A stretch of 64,000 nt of DNA from Dyadobacter soli (GTDB lineage Bacteria; Bacteroidota; Bacteroidia; Cytophagales; Spirosomataceae): assembly GCF_900101885.1 (NCBI RefSeq), contig NZ_FNAN01000012.1, forward strand, positions 124,001-188,000, given 5' to 3'. The notes under the pieces were generated by a model. That model saw only the letters and a list, made by a program, of their open reading frames with translations. It was not told the origin of the DNA and made no database searches. The translations under genes were made by a program, and so were the position numbers. Every line of letters begins with the position of its first letter. The first letter of the stretch is position 1. Shown here one piece after another: positions 52,640 to 61,471 of this stretch.

Positions 52640-53392
52640 ATGAAAAAACTGCTATTGCTTGCAAGTATGTTGCTGTGCCGCCGCTTGTCCGAAGCACAAA
52701 GTATCGGATCATCGGTTGTTGCGAACGGCTATGGAGCAGGAAATGCCGGAGAAGTTTACCTGGAATGGAGTATCGGGGAACCGGCTATCGCTACATTGCA
52801 GTCGGGGCCGAATCTGCTTTCACAAGGCTTTTTACAGCCCGACCCCGCCTATGCCTTTCCTGTGAAGCTGATCTATTTTAATGGGAAAACCACCGATAGC
52901 AACAATGAACTGCACTGGGCAACTTCGGAAGAAACCAACAACAGCCATTTTGAAATGCAAAAATCGCCCGACGGCATTCATTTTCAACTTATGGAGAGTG
53001 TTCCCGGATCGGGCACTATTTATGTGCAAAAAACATATCAGGTTATTGACTACACACCCTACGCACGCACTTATTACCGCCTTAAACAAGTCGATTACGA
53101 TGGAACATTTAGCTTCTCTTCTATTATTTTCATTCGGCAGGCTGATCATTCCGGTTTTGCACTGTATCCCAATCCGGCGGCTGATATGCTTTATTTATCG
53201 GTCAAACAAAATGTGGGACCGCTGCATATTGCTGTTTTCAAGGCCAGTGGAGATGTTGTACTACGGCAAAAATGCGATGCGGGGGATCATATCGGTGTAA
53301 ACATCAAGCCGCTGCCTCCGGGGTCTTATGCTGTTCAGGTGTCGGGGCCGGGCGCAGTGCCTTTGTGGTCGTCGAGGTTTGTCAAGCTTTAA
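52640..53392 (+). CDS. T9SS type A sorting-domain protein
   Basis: A cargo protein of 250 residues from the ATG at 52640 (an upstream TTG is less likely). A signal peptide (about 1-19) precedes a domain often found in such proteins (SSVVANGYGAGNAGEVYLEWSIGEPAIATL), a fibronectin-like region (HWATSEETNNSHFEMQKSPDG, YYRLKQVDYDGTFSFS) and a C-terminal type A sorting domain (FALYPNPAADMLYLSV, PLPPGSYAVQVSG). Export through the type IX system and removal of the C-terminal domain are expected. No enzyme domain, so a surface or adhesive role is likely. Confidence 0.88.
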   Translation: MKKLLLLASMLLCRRLSEAQSIGSSVVANGYGAGNAGEVYLEWSIGEPAIATLQSGPNLLSQGFLQPDPAYAFPVKLIYFNGKTTDSNNELHWATSEETNNSHFEMQKSPDGIHFQLMESVPGSGTIYVQKTYQVIDYTPYARTYYRLKQVDYDGTFSFSSIIFIRQADHSGFALYPNPAADMLYLSVKQNVGPLHIAVFKASGDVVLRQKCDAGDHIGVNIKPLPPGSYAVQVSGPGAVPLWSSRFVKL

Positions 53393-53502
53393 TGAATTTT
53401 GGTTATCGAACGGTTGACACTTCTGCGAACCTTATCGGCCAAAAGCGAAAAAATCTCTACTTTGGGGAAAAATGCCCTCCGGGGCCGGAATCCCCAATTT
53501 TC

Positions 53503-55212
53503 ATGACTAAAACCAAACTATCCCTAATTTCCCTGGCACTTCTAACGGGCCTGGGCCTCGTTGCCCTTAAAACCAAAAACACGCCCGAAGCGCCTTCCGC
53601 CGACAAACATCCCAACATAATCGTGATCCTCGCGGATGATATGGGCTATTCGGATATGGGTTGCTATGGCGGCGAGGTGCATACGCCGAACCTCGATTTC
53701 CTTGCTCAAAACGGCCTGCGTTACCGGCAATTTTACAACACTTCACGCTGCTGTCCTACGCGCGCGTCGCTGCTCACGGGCTTGTACAACCAGCAGGCGG
53801 GGATCGGCAAGATGACCGAAGCTGAAAACCAGCCGGGTTATCAGGGACACATCACCGAAAACACAGTGACGCTCGCCGAAGTACTCAAAACGGCAGGCTA
53901 CCAGACGGGCATGACCGGTAAGTGGCACGTTTCCAACACATTTACACAAAAGAACCCTCAGGAACAGCTTGCCTGGCTGAACCATCAGAAAGATGCCGGT
54001 CCCTTTTCCCCCATCGAACAATACCCGACCAGCCGCGGCTTCGACAAGTTTTTCGGGACGATCTGGGGTGTGATCGATTTCTTCGATCCGTTCAGTCTGG
54101 TCAATGGAAAGGAGCCGGTTACGAGCGTTCCAAAGGATTATTATCACACCGACGCTATCAACGATACGACCGTCGCTTACATTCAGGGCTTCGCGAAATC
54201 CGATAAGCCATTCTTCCTTTATGTAGCCCAAAATGCGCCGCATTGGCCCTTACAAGCCAAGCCCGAGGACATCGAAAAATACAAGGATACGTACAAAGTC
54301 GGCTGGGAGGCAATCCGCAAAGCACGTTATGAAAGAATGGTCAAAATGGGTCTGATTAACCCGAAAGTGACTAAATTGCCCGAAACACCTGCCGGCGCGA
54401 TGAAATGGGAGGAAAACCCCGACCGCGAATGGGACGCGATGGCAATGGCTGTGCACGCGGCGATGATCGACCGGATGGATCAGGGTATCGGCCGGATCGT
54501 GAATGCATTGAAACAAACCGGCGAGCTGGATAATACACTGATCCTATTTCTGACCGACAATGGCGCCAGTCCGGAAAACTGCGCGAAGTACGGTCCCGGT
54601 TTCGACCGCCCGAGCGAGACGCGCGATGGACGAAAGATCGTCTACGCCACCGAAAAACAGGTAATGCCCGGCCCTCAGACAAGTTATGCGTCGATCGGCC
54701 CGCGCTGGGCGAGCGTAGCCAACACGCCTTACCGGTACGCGAAGGCTGAGTCGTTCGAAGGTGGCCTGAACTCGCCGATGATCGCGTTCTGGCCCAAGGG
54801 TATTACGGCTAAAAAAGGCAGTTTCAGCGATCATACGGGCCATGTGATGGATTTGATGGCGACATTCTGTGAGCTATCGGGCGCTAAATACCCCAAACAA
54901 TTCAAAAACAACGACATCAAACCGACTACGGGCACCAGCCTGGTCGGCTCGTTTTCCGGCAAATCCTCAAAAGGGAATTCCGAGCTGTTCAACGAGCATT
55001 TCGGGGCTCGTTATGCAAGACAAGGTAATTGGAAGCTCGTTTCGACCGCCGCCGACTCCACCTGGCAACTGTTCGACCTTTCAACCGACCGTTCGGAAAC
55101 GCAAAACCTCGCCGCCACGCATCCTGAAAAAGTAAAACACCTGGCAGGCCTTTGGCAAGAATGGGCCAATACCCACCAGGTATTTCCGAAACCGGGCAAG
55201 GCGGCAAAGTAA
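53503..55212 (+). CDS. Type I sulfatase (Cys-type formylglycine)
   Basis: Arylsulfatase-family hydrolase of 569 residues. The ATG at 53503 starts a signal peptide; the frame continues upstream into the T9SS gene and is not used. NIIVILADDMGYSDMGCYG has the calcium-binding Asp pair, and CCPTRASLLTG is the C-x-P-x-R site whose first Cys is converted to formylglycine. GKWHVSN and LFLTDNGASPENC provide further active-site residues. The length and motifs resemble Pseudomonas-type alkyl/aryl sulfatases. The maturation enzyme is not encoded in this window. Substrate could be a sulfated glycan, but neighbours do not decide. Confidence 0.92.
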   Translation: MTKTKLSLISLALLTGLGLVALKTKNTPEAPSADKHPNIIVILADDMGYSDMGCYGGEVHTPNLDFLAQNGLRYRQFYNTSRCCPTRASLLTGLYNQQAGIGKMTEAENQPGYQGHITENTVTLAEVLKTAGYQTGMTGKWHVSNTFTQKNPQEQLAWLNHQKDAGPFSPIEQYPTSRGFDKFFGTIWGVIDFFDPFSLVNGKEPVTSVPKDYYHTDAINDTTVAYIQGFAKSDKPFFLYVAQNAPHWPLQAKPEDIEKYKDTYKVGWEAIRKARYERMVKMGLINPKVTKLPETPAGAMKWEENPDREWDAMAMAVHAAMIDRMDQGIGRIVNALKQTGELDNTLILFLTDNGASPENCAKYGPGFDRPSETRDGRKIVYATEKQVMPGPQTSYASIGPRWASVANTPYRYAKAESFEGGLNSPMIAFWPKGITAKKGSFSDHTGHVMDLMATFCELSGAKYPKQFKNNDIKPTTGTSLVGSFSGKSSKGNSELFNEHFGARYARQGNWKLVSTAADSTWQLFDLSTDRSETQNLAATHPEKVKHLAGLWQEWANTHQVFPKPGKAAK

Positions 55213-55214
55213 GA

Positions 55215-56741
55215 TCAGCGTCCCTGGCTCCCGCCGGCATTGGTTACCATCGAACTGGTAGTAAAAGTAATGCCGGCGGTCCCGGCCGTGTAAGTGCCGG
55301 ACGTATATAATCCGTAAAAATCTGTCGTTGCTGCCGTAGTACCGCCGGTGTAGACCTGGTAAGTAGTACCTTGCTTCAACTTCGGGCTCGAAAACAGCAT
55401 GGTGCTGTACGCCCGGGGGATCGTGAACGTCATTACTTCGCCGTCTGACGAGCGGATATGCATCAGCTGGTTTGCCGATCCCGAACCGAGGATCACCGAA
55501 GGTTGCGTGCTTACATTCGCTGTGGGCGAACTGGTTGCGCCGCCGGTACCAATGAGTATGCCGCCGGTTATTTTGAATGTGTTCCGGTCGCAATCGAATC
55601 CTTCCTCGGGACCGCCCGCCGCGATGGAAATAATCCTTCCGCCGGTGATCGTCATCGGGCCATTGGAGTCGATACCGTCGTTGGAAGTGCTGTACACGTA
55701 GATGTTCCCGCCATTGATATAAATGAAACTTCCTGCATTCAGCCCGTCGTCGGTAGTCTGGATGTTAAAATCGCCGTTGTTGATCGTCAGTTTGCTTTTG
55801 CTTTCAATGCCTTCCCCTGCGGAGGACCTGATATTGAACGTTCCGCCGTTGATCGTTACAAACGGATCAATGTTTGTGTCGGTGTCGTAGCTGGCAGTAA
55901 TGGCTTTATCGGCCACATTCACAGTGAAATTCCCATTGTTAATCACAATGTATCCTTCTTCGCACTGGATACCGTCGCCGGCCGCGGTGATATTTATGGT
56001 GCCACCGTCGGCTATAAACGCGTCGTTGGTATGAATGCCGTCGGATACCGCGCTTGTAACCGTAATGTTTCCGTTGATAATGCGGACGTAATCATCGCTG
56101 CAAATGGCGTGCTTGTAATTGCTTTTGAGGTTCAGCGTGCCCGTCCCACTAAAAATCATCTGGCCTTCGCTGAAAAGCGTCGCCTTCATATCCTCTTCAC
56201 CGCTAGCCGTATAGCTCGTCCCGTCGGTCAGCGAATTGGTGGTATTGTCGTTTAAAACAATAAATGCACGCTTCTCCGACTGGATATTGATTGCCGGGCC
56301 GTCGGCATTGGTAATGCTGACGCCGTCCAGGGTAAGCTTGAACTTCTTGTCGCTGTAAATCTTGACAGACCCGTTTGCGGTAGTTCCTGATAAAACATAT
56401 TCCACTTCCGCGACGGTCGCATTGATGGTAATGTCCCCATTCGATTCGGTCACCGTCACCCCATTGCCCGCCAGCGGATTATCGATGCTTACAACACTTC
56501 CAAAATGAATTGAAACGACCGTTGAAAAGGTAGAGTTAGCCAAAAGATCATCCTCGTTAGCCGCGGTACCGGTGTCGCCCTCGGGCGAAGCGGATACAAA
56601 ACTGACGCTATCGATATTAATCGAGCCATTGGTATTGCCCGGATCTACCGTGGTGTCGTCATCATTGGAGCAGGCCAGGCAAGCCGCCGCCAGCAGTGCC
56701 GCAAACGCGGCCCGTGTAAATTGTGAAAATCGGAGGTTCAT
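55215..56741 (-). CDS. Cthe_2159-like (DUF4353) carbohydrate-binding beta-helix lipoprotein
   Basis: A protein of 508 residues with lipobox LACS near residue 23 followed by an acidic linker (NDDDTTVDPG). The main body is a right-handed beta-helix: DGVSITNADGPAINIQSEKRAFI, repeated GDGIQCEEGYIVINNGNFTVN-like turns, DDGLNAGSFIYINGGNIYVYS, and GFDCDRNTFKITGGILIGTGG. This repeat is that of Cthe_2159, which binds acidic polysaccharide such as polygalacturonate with calcium. No lyase residues assigned. It converges on the sulfatase gene with 2 nt between stops. Ends in QGR. Confidence 0.85.
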   Translation of the reverse strand: MNLRFSQFTRAAFAALLAAACLACSNDDDTTVDPGNTNGSINIDSVSFVSASPEGDTGTAANEDDLLANSTFSTVVSIHFGSVVSIDNPLAGNGVTVTESNGDITINATVAEVEYVLSGTTANGSVKIYSDKKFKLTLDGVSITNADGPAINIQSEKRAFIVLNDNTTNSLTDGTSYTASGEEDMKATLFSEGQMIFSGTGTLNLKSNYKHAICSDDYVRIINGNITVTSAVSDGIHTNDAFIADGGTINITAAGDGIQCEEGYIVINNGNFTVNVADKAITASYDTDTNIDPFVTINGGTFNIRSSAGEGIESKSKLTINNGDFNIQTTDDGLNAGSFIYINGGNIYVYSTSNDGIDSNGPMTITGGRIISIAAGGPEEGFDCDRNTFKITGGILIGTGGATSSPTANVSTQPSVILGSGSANQLMHIRSSDGEVMTFTIPRAYSTMLFSSPKLKQGTTYQVYTGGTTAATTDFYGLYTSGTYTAGTAGITFTTSSMVTNAGGSQGR

Positions 56742-56832
56742 ACTGAGTGATAATTGGTGCGTAGATTTGTCAACTACGGCTCAGTACGCCGGTGCGGTTA
56801 TCGATGACGCACGGTCCGATGACTTTTATGAT

Positions 56833-57128
56833 TTACCTGGCCAACAGGTAGTGGTGAAGGTTGTTGCGCTCAATCCAGGCTGGCAACGGATAGTGGGCTT
56901 CTGTTAACTCCGTAACGGAATCATAAGTGACGTCAACGAGAAAAGAAAGTCACGGATTCGCTGATTGCTGGTCAAGGATGCAATGTCCTGATAGTTAGCA
57001 AAACCGACCTTTTTGTATTGATATGCCGCCAGATCCTGGTCGATAATAGGTAGCCCGGCTGGAACGAATGATTGGCTGTGTGTACTTTTGCCGATACCCG
57101 GAGGCCCTGCGACCAGATGAATTGTCAT
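56833..57128 (-). pseudogene. Decayed zeta-like toxin kinase
   Basis: The ATG at 57128 opens a 74-residue frame with a P-loop (GPPGIGKSTHSQSF) and IIDQDLAAYQYKKVGF, as in zeta-type toxin kinases, but it stops at 56904. In another frame downstream, a tail reading YPLPAWIERNNLHHYLL runs to a stop at 56833-56835. The frames switch near 56940. Even joined, they give about 96 residues against about 190 for the family, so the middle has also been deleted. The upstream small gene overlaps its start by 4 bp (ATGA). Confidence 0.7.
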
Positions 57129-57328
57129 CGGATCACTTGCAACCGACCGTCTTTGTGCTCGGCGATGATGTGGCCGTCACGCTTATAAACCAATGGCTGG
57201 CCAATCGAAAAAAGGTAGTCACGCGCATTTACTGCGAGTTGCTTCTGCCATTTCGAACGTTCCTCAGGTGTGATTGAACGCGGATCGTTTGTGCGGCGTC
57301 CTATTTTAAATTGAATATCCCCTTCCAT
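57125..57328 (-). CDS. Small protein upstream of the zeta-like toxin, possible antitoxin
   Basis: An intact ORF of 67 residues, basic and soluble: ITPEERSKWQKQLAVNARDYLFSIGQPLVYKRDGHIIAEH. An N-terminal charged region is followed by a helix and a beta-hairpin-like end (DGRLQVIR). Proteins of this kind precede zeta-like AAA toxins in Bacteroidota operons, which suggests an antitoxin. Since the toxin gene is broken, it may be an orphan. Stop and toxin start overlap as ATGA. Confidence 0.65.
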   Translation of the reverse strand: MEGDIQFKIGRRTNDPRSITPEERSKWQKQLAVNARDYLFSIGQPLVYKRDGHIIAEHKDGRLQVIR

Positions 57329-57367
57329 GTTTTTCGATTTTTACAAAAATACAAAATACCCGAATTC

Positions 57368-58042
57368 TCAAAGCACCAGCTTATACCCTCTCCCCCGGAT
57401 ATTGATAATCTGAATCTTGGGGTCTTCGCGCAGGTAGCGGCGGAGTTTGGTGATGAAAACGTCGAGGCTGCGGCCGTTGAAGAAGGAATCGTCGCCCCAG
57501 AGTTCGGTGAGGACTTCGCTGCGGCCGAGGACTTCGTTGCGTTGCTGATAAAGCCGACGGAGCAATTCGGCTTCACGGTGCGATAATGTCACCTCACGGT
57601 CGTCGACGGAGAGCTTTTGCTTGGCAGGGTCGAAGGTGTAGCGGCCGATTTTAAGCGTCCCGCCCGCATGCGGACGTGCCGCTCCCACGCGCAGGAGCGC
57701 ATTGATGCGCGCGACGAGCTCATCGAGACTAAATGGTTTTTTGAGATAATCATTACCGCCCAATTCAAAACCACGCACGACGTCGGCGGTTTGCGAACGT
57801 GCCGTCAGGAACATAATGGGCGTGTGCGGGTCGTCGCGACGGATGTGCTCAGCCATGGTGAAACCGTCCATATCGGGCATCATAATGTCTGCAACGACGA
57901 TATCGGGCTGGTGCAGGCGGAACTGTTCGAGCCCTTCCGCCCCGTTGGCGGCGTAAAGCACATTGAAACCCCGGTATGCAAGGCTATCCTTCACAATCAT
58001 CCCCAGCGCGGGCTCGTCCTCGATGAATAGTACCGTAGCCAT
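57368..58042 (-). CDS. OmpR/PhoB-family response regulator
   Basis: A regulator of 224 residues. The receiver (about 1-118) has the acidic pair in FIEDEPALG, the phospho-acceptor in VADIMMPDMDGF near residue 52, Thr in MFLTARS and Lys in LKKPFSLDEL. The C-terminal winged helix (about 130-224) has LSHREAELLRRLYQQRNEVLGR, RSLDVFITKLRRYLRED and the ending NIRGRGYKLVL. It follows the kinase gene by 3 nt. A repeat box upstream of the kinase (59553-59580) and another before the GLPGLI gene are plausible targets. Confidence 0.95.
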   Translation of the reverse strand: MATVLFIEDEPALGMIVKDSLAYRGFNVLYAANGAEGLEQFRLHQPDIVVADIMMPDMDGFTMAEHIRRDDPHTPIMFLTARSQTADVVRGFELGGNDYLKKPFSLDELVARINALLRVGAARPHAGGTLKIGRYTFDPAKQKLSVDDREVTLSHREAELLRRLYQQRNEVLGRSEVLTELWGDDSFFNGRSLDVFITKLRRYLREDPKIQIINIRGRGYKLVL

Positions 58043-58045
58043 TTT

Positions 58046-59512
58046 TCAGAATTTTAAAACAAATGCACTCCCCTTCCCCGGTTCGCTCGCCAGACTAATG
58101 CTGCCGCCATGCTTTTCCACCACCTGCCGGACGTACGCCAATCCGAGACCGAAACCTTTCACCTGGTGCAGGTCGCCCGTCGGTACCCGGAAGAAACGGT
58201 CGAAAACAGACGTCTGGTAGGCTTTCGGAATGCCGATGCCATTGTCGGAAACGGTAAGCTGCCAGCCGTGCGGCTCCTGCTCGTAGTTGAACGAAATGGT
58301 CACGCGCTCGTAGGAGTATTTGATTGCATTGTCGATGAGGTTGTTGATCACATTACCAAAATGCATCCGGTCCACCTGCACCATCGTGCCGAAGGGGATA
58401 TGCATATTGAATACCACCGTTTTGGCGGCTTTAATCCGGTGACTGGCCGCCAGCTCGCAGAGGATTTCCGCCAGGCTGACCGGCTCCGTATGAAATTCGA
58501 AATCCTGCTTCTCCTCCACGGCCAGGTTCAATACTTTTTCCACGAGATCAGACAGCCTTTGCAGGTTGTTTTGCGAAATATTAAGGTATTCCTCCGTTTT
58601 GCGGGGATCGTTCAGCGCCCCGAAATGCAGCAACGCATCGACGGCCGCAGTAACGGTCGCGATGGGCGTTTTCAGTTCGTGGGTCATGTTATTGATAAAA
58701 TCGTTCTTGATATCCGACAGCTTTTTCTGGCGCAGGATGGTCCGCAGCATAAATACGAAACAGCCGGTGGTAAGCAGCAAAAGCAGCGCCGAGCCGCCCA
58801 GCAGCCAACCCATCCGTTTCAGCAGATACGGAACGGGCATATCGAAAGTGGCTTGCACGAAAGTATGGCGCACGGGGTTGACGGGCAACGGGAAGGTTTT
58901 GAAACTGCCATCTTCTTCTACTCTCAAACCCAGCCCATTGAATATGATCACATTGCTCGACCCCGGATTCGGGAGAATGGTTAGGGTATCTAATTTGAAG
59001 GCTGCATCGATGCCTCTCCGCATCAGTTCGTCCCGGTAAGCGGAATAGACTTTCCGCATGTCGATGCGGCCATCCTCCGCCCATTCCTGCACCACGAACC
59101 TGGAAATGCGGCGTGCGAGCGTGTCGGCGGGGGCGATAATCGCGCTGTCGTTGTTGAATTTGTAGTAAAACCGTGATCCTCCGCTGCTGCTGCCCAGGCG
59201 CCGGACCACCACACGCGATTCCCTGGGAATATTACCGCCGGGCGCTTTGGGTATACTACCACCGGGCGTATCGGGTGTGCCGCCGGGAGGTGTGCCGGGC
59301 ACGTCGCGGGACGGCTCGCCTCCGAAAAGCTGGCGCGCATGATCAACCTGATGTCCTTCGATTACCTGGAACAATGCATCCTGAACCGTATTACCGAACT
59401 GCTCCCGGTTGAGCCGGTAAGTCGTGAGGAGCCAATACGCCTGGAATGCATTGATGGCAACAATGCAGACGCTCATGAGCCAGAAAATGGAGCGGATGCG
59501 GCGGTTCGTCAT
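58046..59512 (-). CDS. Two-component sensor histidine kinase
   Basis: A membrane kinase of 488 residues. TM1 (about 9-30), a periplasmic region (about 31-240) holding a Pro/Gly repeat stretch (VPGTPPGGTPDTPGG and continuation, about 72-95), TM2 (about 244-266), HisKA with the H-box MTHELKTPIATV near 292, and HATPase with NNLIDNAIKYS, DNGIGIP and GFGLGLAY. It precedes and pairs with the OmpR-type regulator. A TAGCTTTG promoter box (59517-59524, minus) ends 4 nt before the ATG, so the message may be leaderless or start at a later Met. Confidence 0.93.
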   Translation of the reverse strand: MTNRRIRSIFWLMSVCIVAINAFQAYWLLTTYRLNREQFGNTVQDALFQVIEGHQVDHARQLFGGEPSRDVPGTPPGGTPDTPGGSIPKAPGGNIPRESRVVVRRLGSSSGGSRFYYKFNNDSAIIAPADTLARRISRFVVQEWAEDGRIDMRKVYSAYRDELMRRGIDAAFKLDTLTILPNPGSSNVIIFNGLGLRVEEDGSFKTFPLPVNPVRHTFVQATFDMPVPYLLKRMGWLLGGSALLLLLTTGCFVFMLRTILRQKKLSDIKNDFINNMTHELKTPIATVTAAVDALLHFGALNDPRKTEEYLNISQNNLQRLSDLVEKVLNLAVEEKQDFEFHTEPVSLAEILCELAASHRIKAAKTVVFNMHIPFGTMVQVDRMHFGNVINNLIDNAIKYSYERVTISFNYEQEPHGWQLTVSDNGIGIPKAYQTSVFDRFFRVPTGDLHQVKGFGLGLAYVRQVVEKHGGSISLASEPGKGSAFVLKF

Positions 59513-59552
59513 ACCGCAAAGCTAAGCTTTCCGCCCGGATCATTTCCGGAAC

Positions 59553-59580
59553 CTTAACACTATTTAACACAAAATAGCAT
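59553..59580. promoter_or_regulatory. TTAACA direct-repeat box upstream of the kinase gene
   Basis: Contains TTAACA-CTAT-TTAACA then CAAAATAGCA. It matches the box before the GLPGLI gene at 24 of 28 positions. It lies 41 bp upstream of the kinase ATG, next to an inverted repeat CCGGA-N5-TCCGG (59535-59549). The arrangement suits binding of an OmpR-type regulator as a tandem dimer. Confidence 0.55.
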
Positions 59581-59596
59581 TGATTAATAGGCCATT

Positions 59597-61240
59597 CTAA
59601 CGCAGGAACGAAATCTCCGGTGCGTCTCTGCGATGGAAGATTCTAACGCCGTCCAACTCCTTGACCAGCCGGTAATGCCGCTGCACATACTCGCGTACGA
59701 CGGGCACTTTATCGTGCGGCAGGAACAGGTGGCCCCGCTCGGAGTATTCCGGGATCATGGCCTCGACGAAAATTTTAGGTTTATTTTCCTCCATATCCTC
59801 CACAAAATCACGCGTCCAGTGGGGAATAAGCGGCGATTTCATTGAAAAATGGAAGGTATGCACGTCGCGGTAGCCCATAGGCCGCTGCGCGCTCACCAGC
59901 AGCCCATCGCGCCAGCCCCAGACGACCACCGGGTCGGACGAACTTGTGTGCGTGACAATGTGCCCCACGACTTTCCTGTCAATATCGGACCTTTTATCGT
60001 AAGCCACTTCGCCGTCGAGGTATTTGAGACTTACGGCCGTTTGCAGGACTCCCCCGAGCAGCAAAAAACCGATTGCATAGTTGCGAACCACCGGCTGGCT
60101 GAACGACAGAAACAATGCATTGAAAATCAGCAGCGGTACAAAAAGGAAGAGTTTGTAATGCTCAAAATTGTTACCCGACTGCAACACGGCATAAACACTC
60201 AGCAGTAAAAGCAAGGACGTAAAAACGACAGGTATCCAGTTGACCCTGAACTCTGAACGCCATTTTTTGAAAGACAAAACCGGTAATGTCACGGCCAATG
60301 CAGTGAGTGTGAGGACATATACCCCGGAACTCGTCGCATAGAAAATGAAGCGGATCACACGCACCGGACTGAACCGCTCGACCATGGGCATGGACGAGAA
60401 CTGCGTCGTGAACGAATAATAGAAGTAGTTCCAGAAGTAGTTGTTCCAGAAAACATCCACCTTACCCCTCGCACCATAAAATACATTGATCAAAATGGTA
60501 GGAAATAGGCAACCAATCATCAACGCCGCTATGTTGCGCCAGTCTTTCCGCTGTGCCATCGCGAGCAATAAAAATACCCCCGTGAGCAATCCCATGGGAG
60601 CATTCTGGAATTTGGCATAAACGACGCTGCCCAGCAGGATGCCGGTAATCGCCGCAATAACCGGGCTCGACCACCGGCCGTAGACGTACAAAAAGAACAA
60701 TGTGATGCCCGCCGTGATCATGAAAATGCTCCCATGCTCGGAATTATAGGCGGCGAAGATATGGCATATGGTTCCCAGGAAAAGCGCAAGACTCCAAGTG
60801 ACTACCAAACTGAGGTTTTTCCCGGCAAACAACTTACATATCTGATACAGCAGCAGCACCGTTCCCGTCCATAGCAACAATCCGATTATTTCCGCGCTGG
60901 TGTAATTGACCGGCATCCCAAACCAGGAGCCTGCGAGTAACGGAAGCACGGTTAATGGCCTGGCATCGGTGTAGTTGAGCAACGTCCAGAGCTTGTCGGG
61001 ATAATGGTTGACGGCGATAACGGCGCTGAGCCAGGTACTTGTGTCGATATCGTATTCGGTATGGCGTAAAAACGGCATTCGCACGGCCCATACCAGCAGT
61101 AGCATGGCGGTAATCAGTATGGTTGCGTCTTTTACGGAAACTCTGCGGTTGGGGTCTTTGACATATGCTTTGTAAACCCACAAAGTCGATAGAAGAAAGA
61201 CAACAAACAGAATGAGTTTGAAGTAAATATGATAAGCCAT
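59597..61240 (-). CDS. GT-C-type membrane glycosyltransferase-like protein
   Basis: An integral membrane protein of 547 residues with about 11-12 hydrophobic helices between residues 5 and 415 and a soluble C-terminal part (about 416-547). The first extracytoplasmic loop carries the acidic motif RHTEYDIDTSTW, the position of the catalytic Asp in GT-C (PMT/GT39-like) enzymes, which use polyprenyl-phosphate sugars. NYTDARPLTVLPLLAGSW resembles the following loop. Family assignment beyond GT-C is uncertain and it could be a structural homologue. It is upstream of the kinase on the same strand with an 84-bp gap. Confidence 0.65.
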   Translation of the reverse strand: MAYHIYFKLILFVVFLLSTLWVYKAYVKDPNRRVSVKDATILITAMLLLVWAVRMPFLRHTEYDIDTSTWLSAVIAVNHYPDKLWTLLNYTDARPLTVLPLLAGSWFGMPVNYTSAEIIGLLLWTGTVLLLYQICKLFAGKNLSLVVTWSLALFLGTICHIFAAYNSEHGSIFMITAGITLFFLYVYGRWSSPVIAAITGILLGSVVYAKFQNAPMGLLTGVFLLLAMAQRKDWRNIAALMIGCLFPTILINVFYGARGKVDVFWNNYFWNYFYYSFTTQFSSMPMVERFSPVRVIRFIFYATSSGVYVLTLTALAVTLPVLSFKKWRSEFRVNWIPVVFTSLLLLLSVYAVLQSGNNFEHYKLFLFVPLLIFNALFLSFSQPVVRNYAIGFLLLGGVLQTAVSLKYLDGEVAYDKRSDIDRKVVGHIVTHTSSSDPVVVWGWRDGLLVSAQRPMGYRDVHTFHFSMKSPLIPHWTRDFVEDMEENKPKIFVEAMIPEYSERGHLFLPHDKVPVVREYVQRHYRLVKELDGVRIFHRRDAPEISFLR

Positions 61241-61385
61241 TAGTATACAGAGAATTGCTGAGTTGAGTTAGTCAAACCAATATAGGGCACGTCTCCTTAA
61301 AATCCACCATTAAATGTAATTTTTCTTAGTTTTCGGAGTCAAATTGGCATCCATGGAAGCTTTAATTGAACTCTGACGAGATTGC

Positions 61386-61413
61386 CTTTAACACTACTTA
61401 ACATTAAATAGCA
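61386..61413. promoter_or_regulatory. TTAACA direct-repeat box upstream of the GLPGLI gene
   Basis: Contains TTAACA-CTAC-TTAACA then TTAAATAGCA, ending 58 bp before the GLPGLI ATG. It is nearly identical to the box at 59553-59580. The rest of the 231-bp intergenic region (61241-61471) shows no other clear signal. Confidence 0.55.
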
Positions 61414-61471
61414 GAACCTTACAAACCGTCGCCTGACCTTTGATGCATCCAATCAAAACCACGGTGACATT

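Noticed and set aside
53272..53502. N-terminal extension of the sulfatase frame
   Set aside because: Lies within the T9SS gene; the signal peptide begins at 53503.
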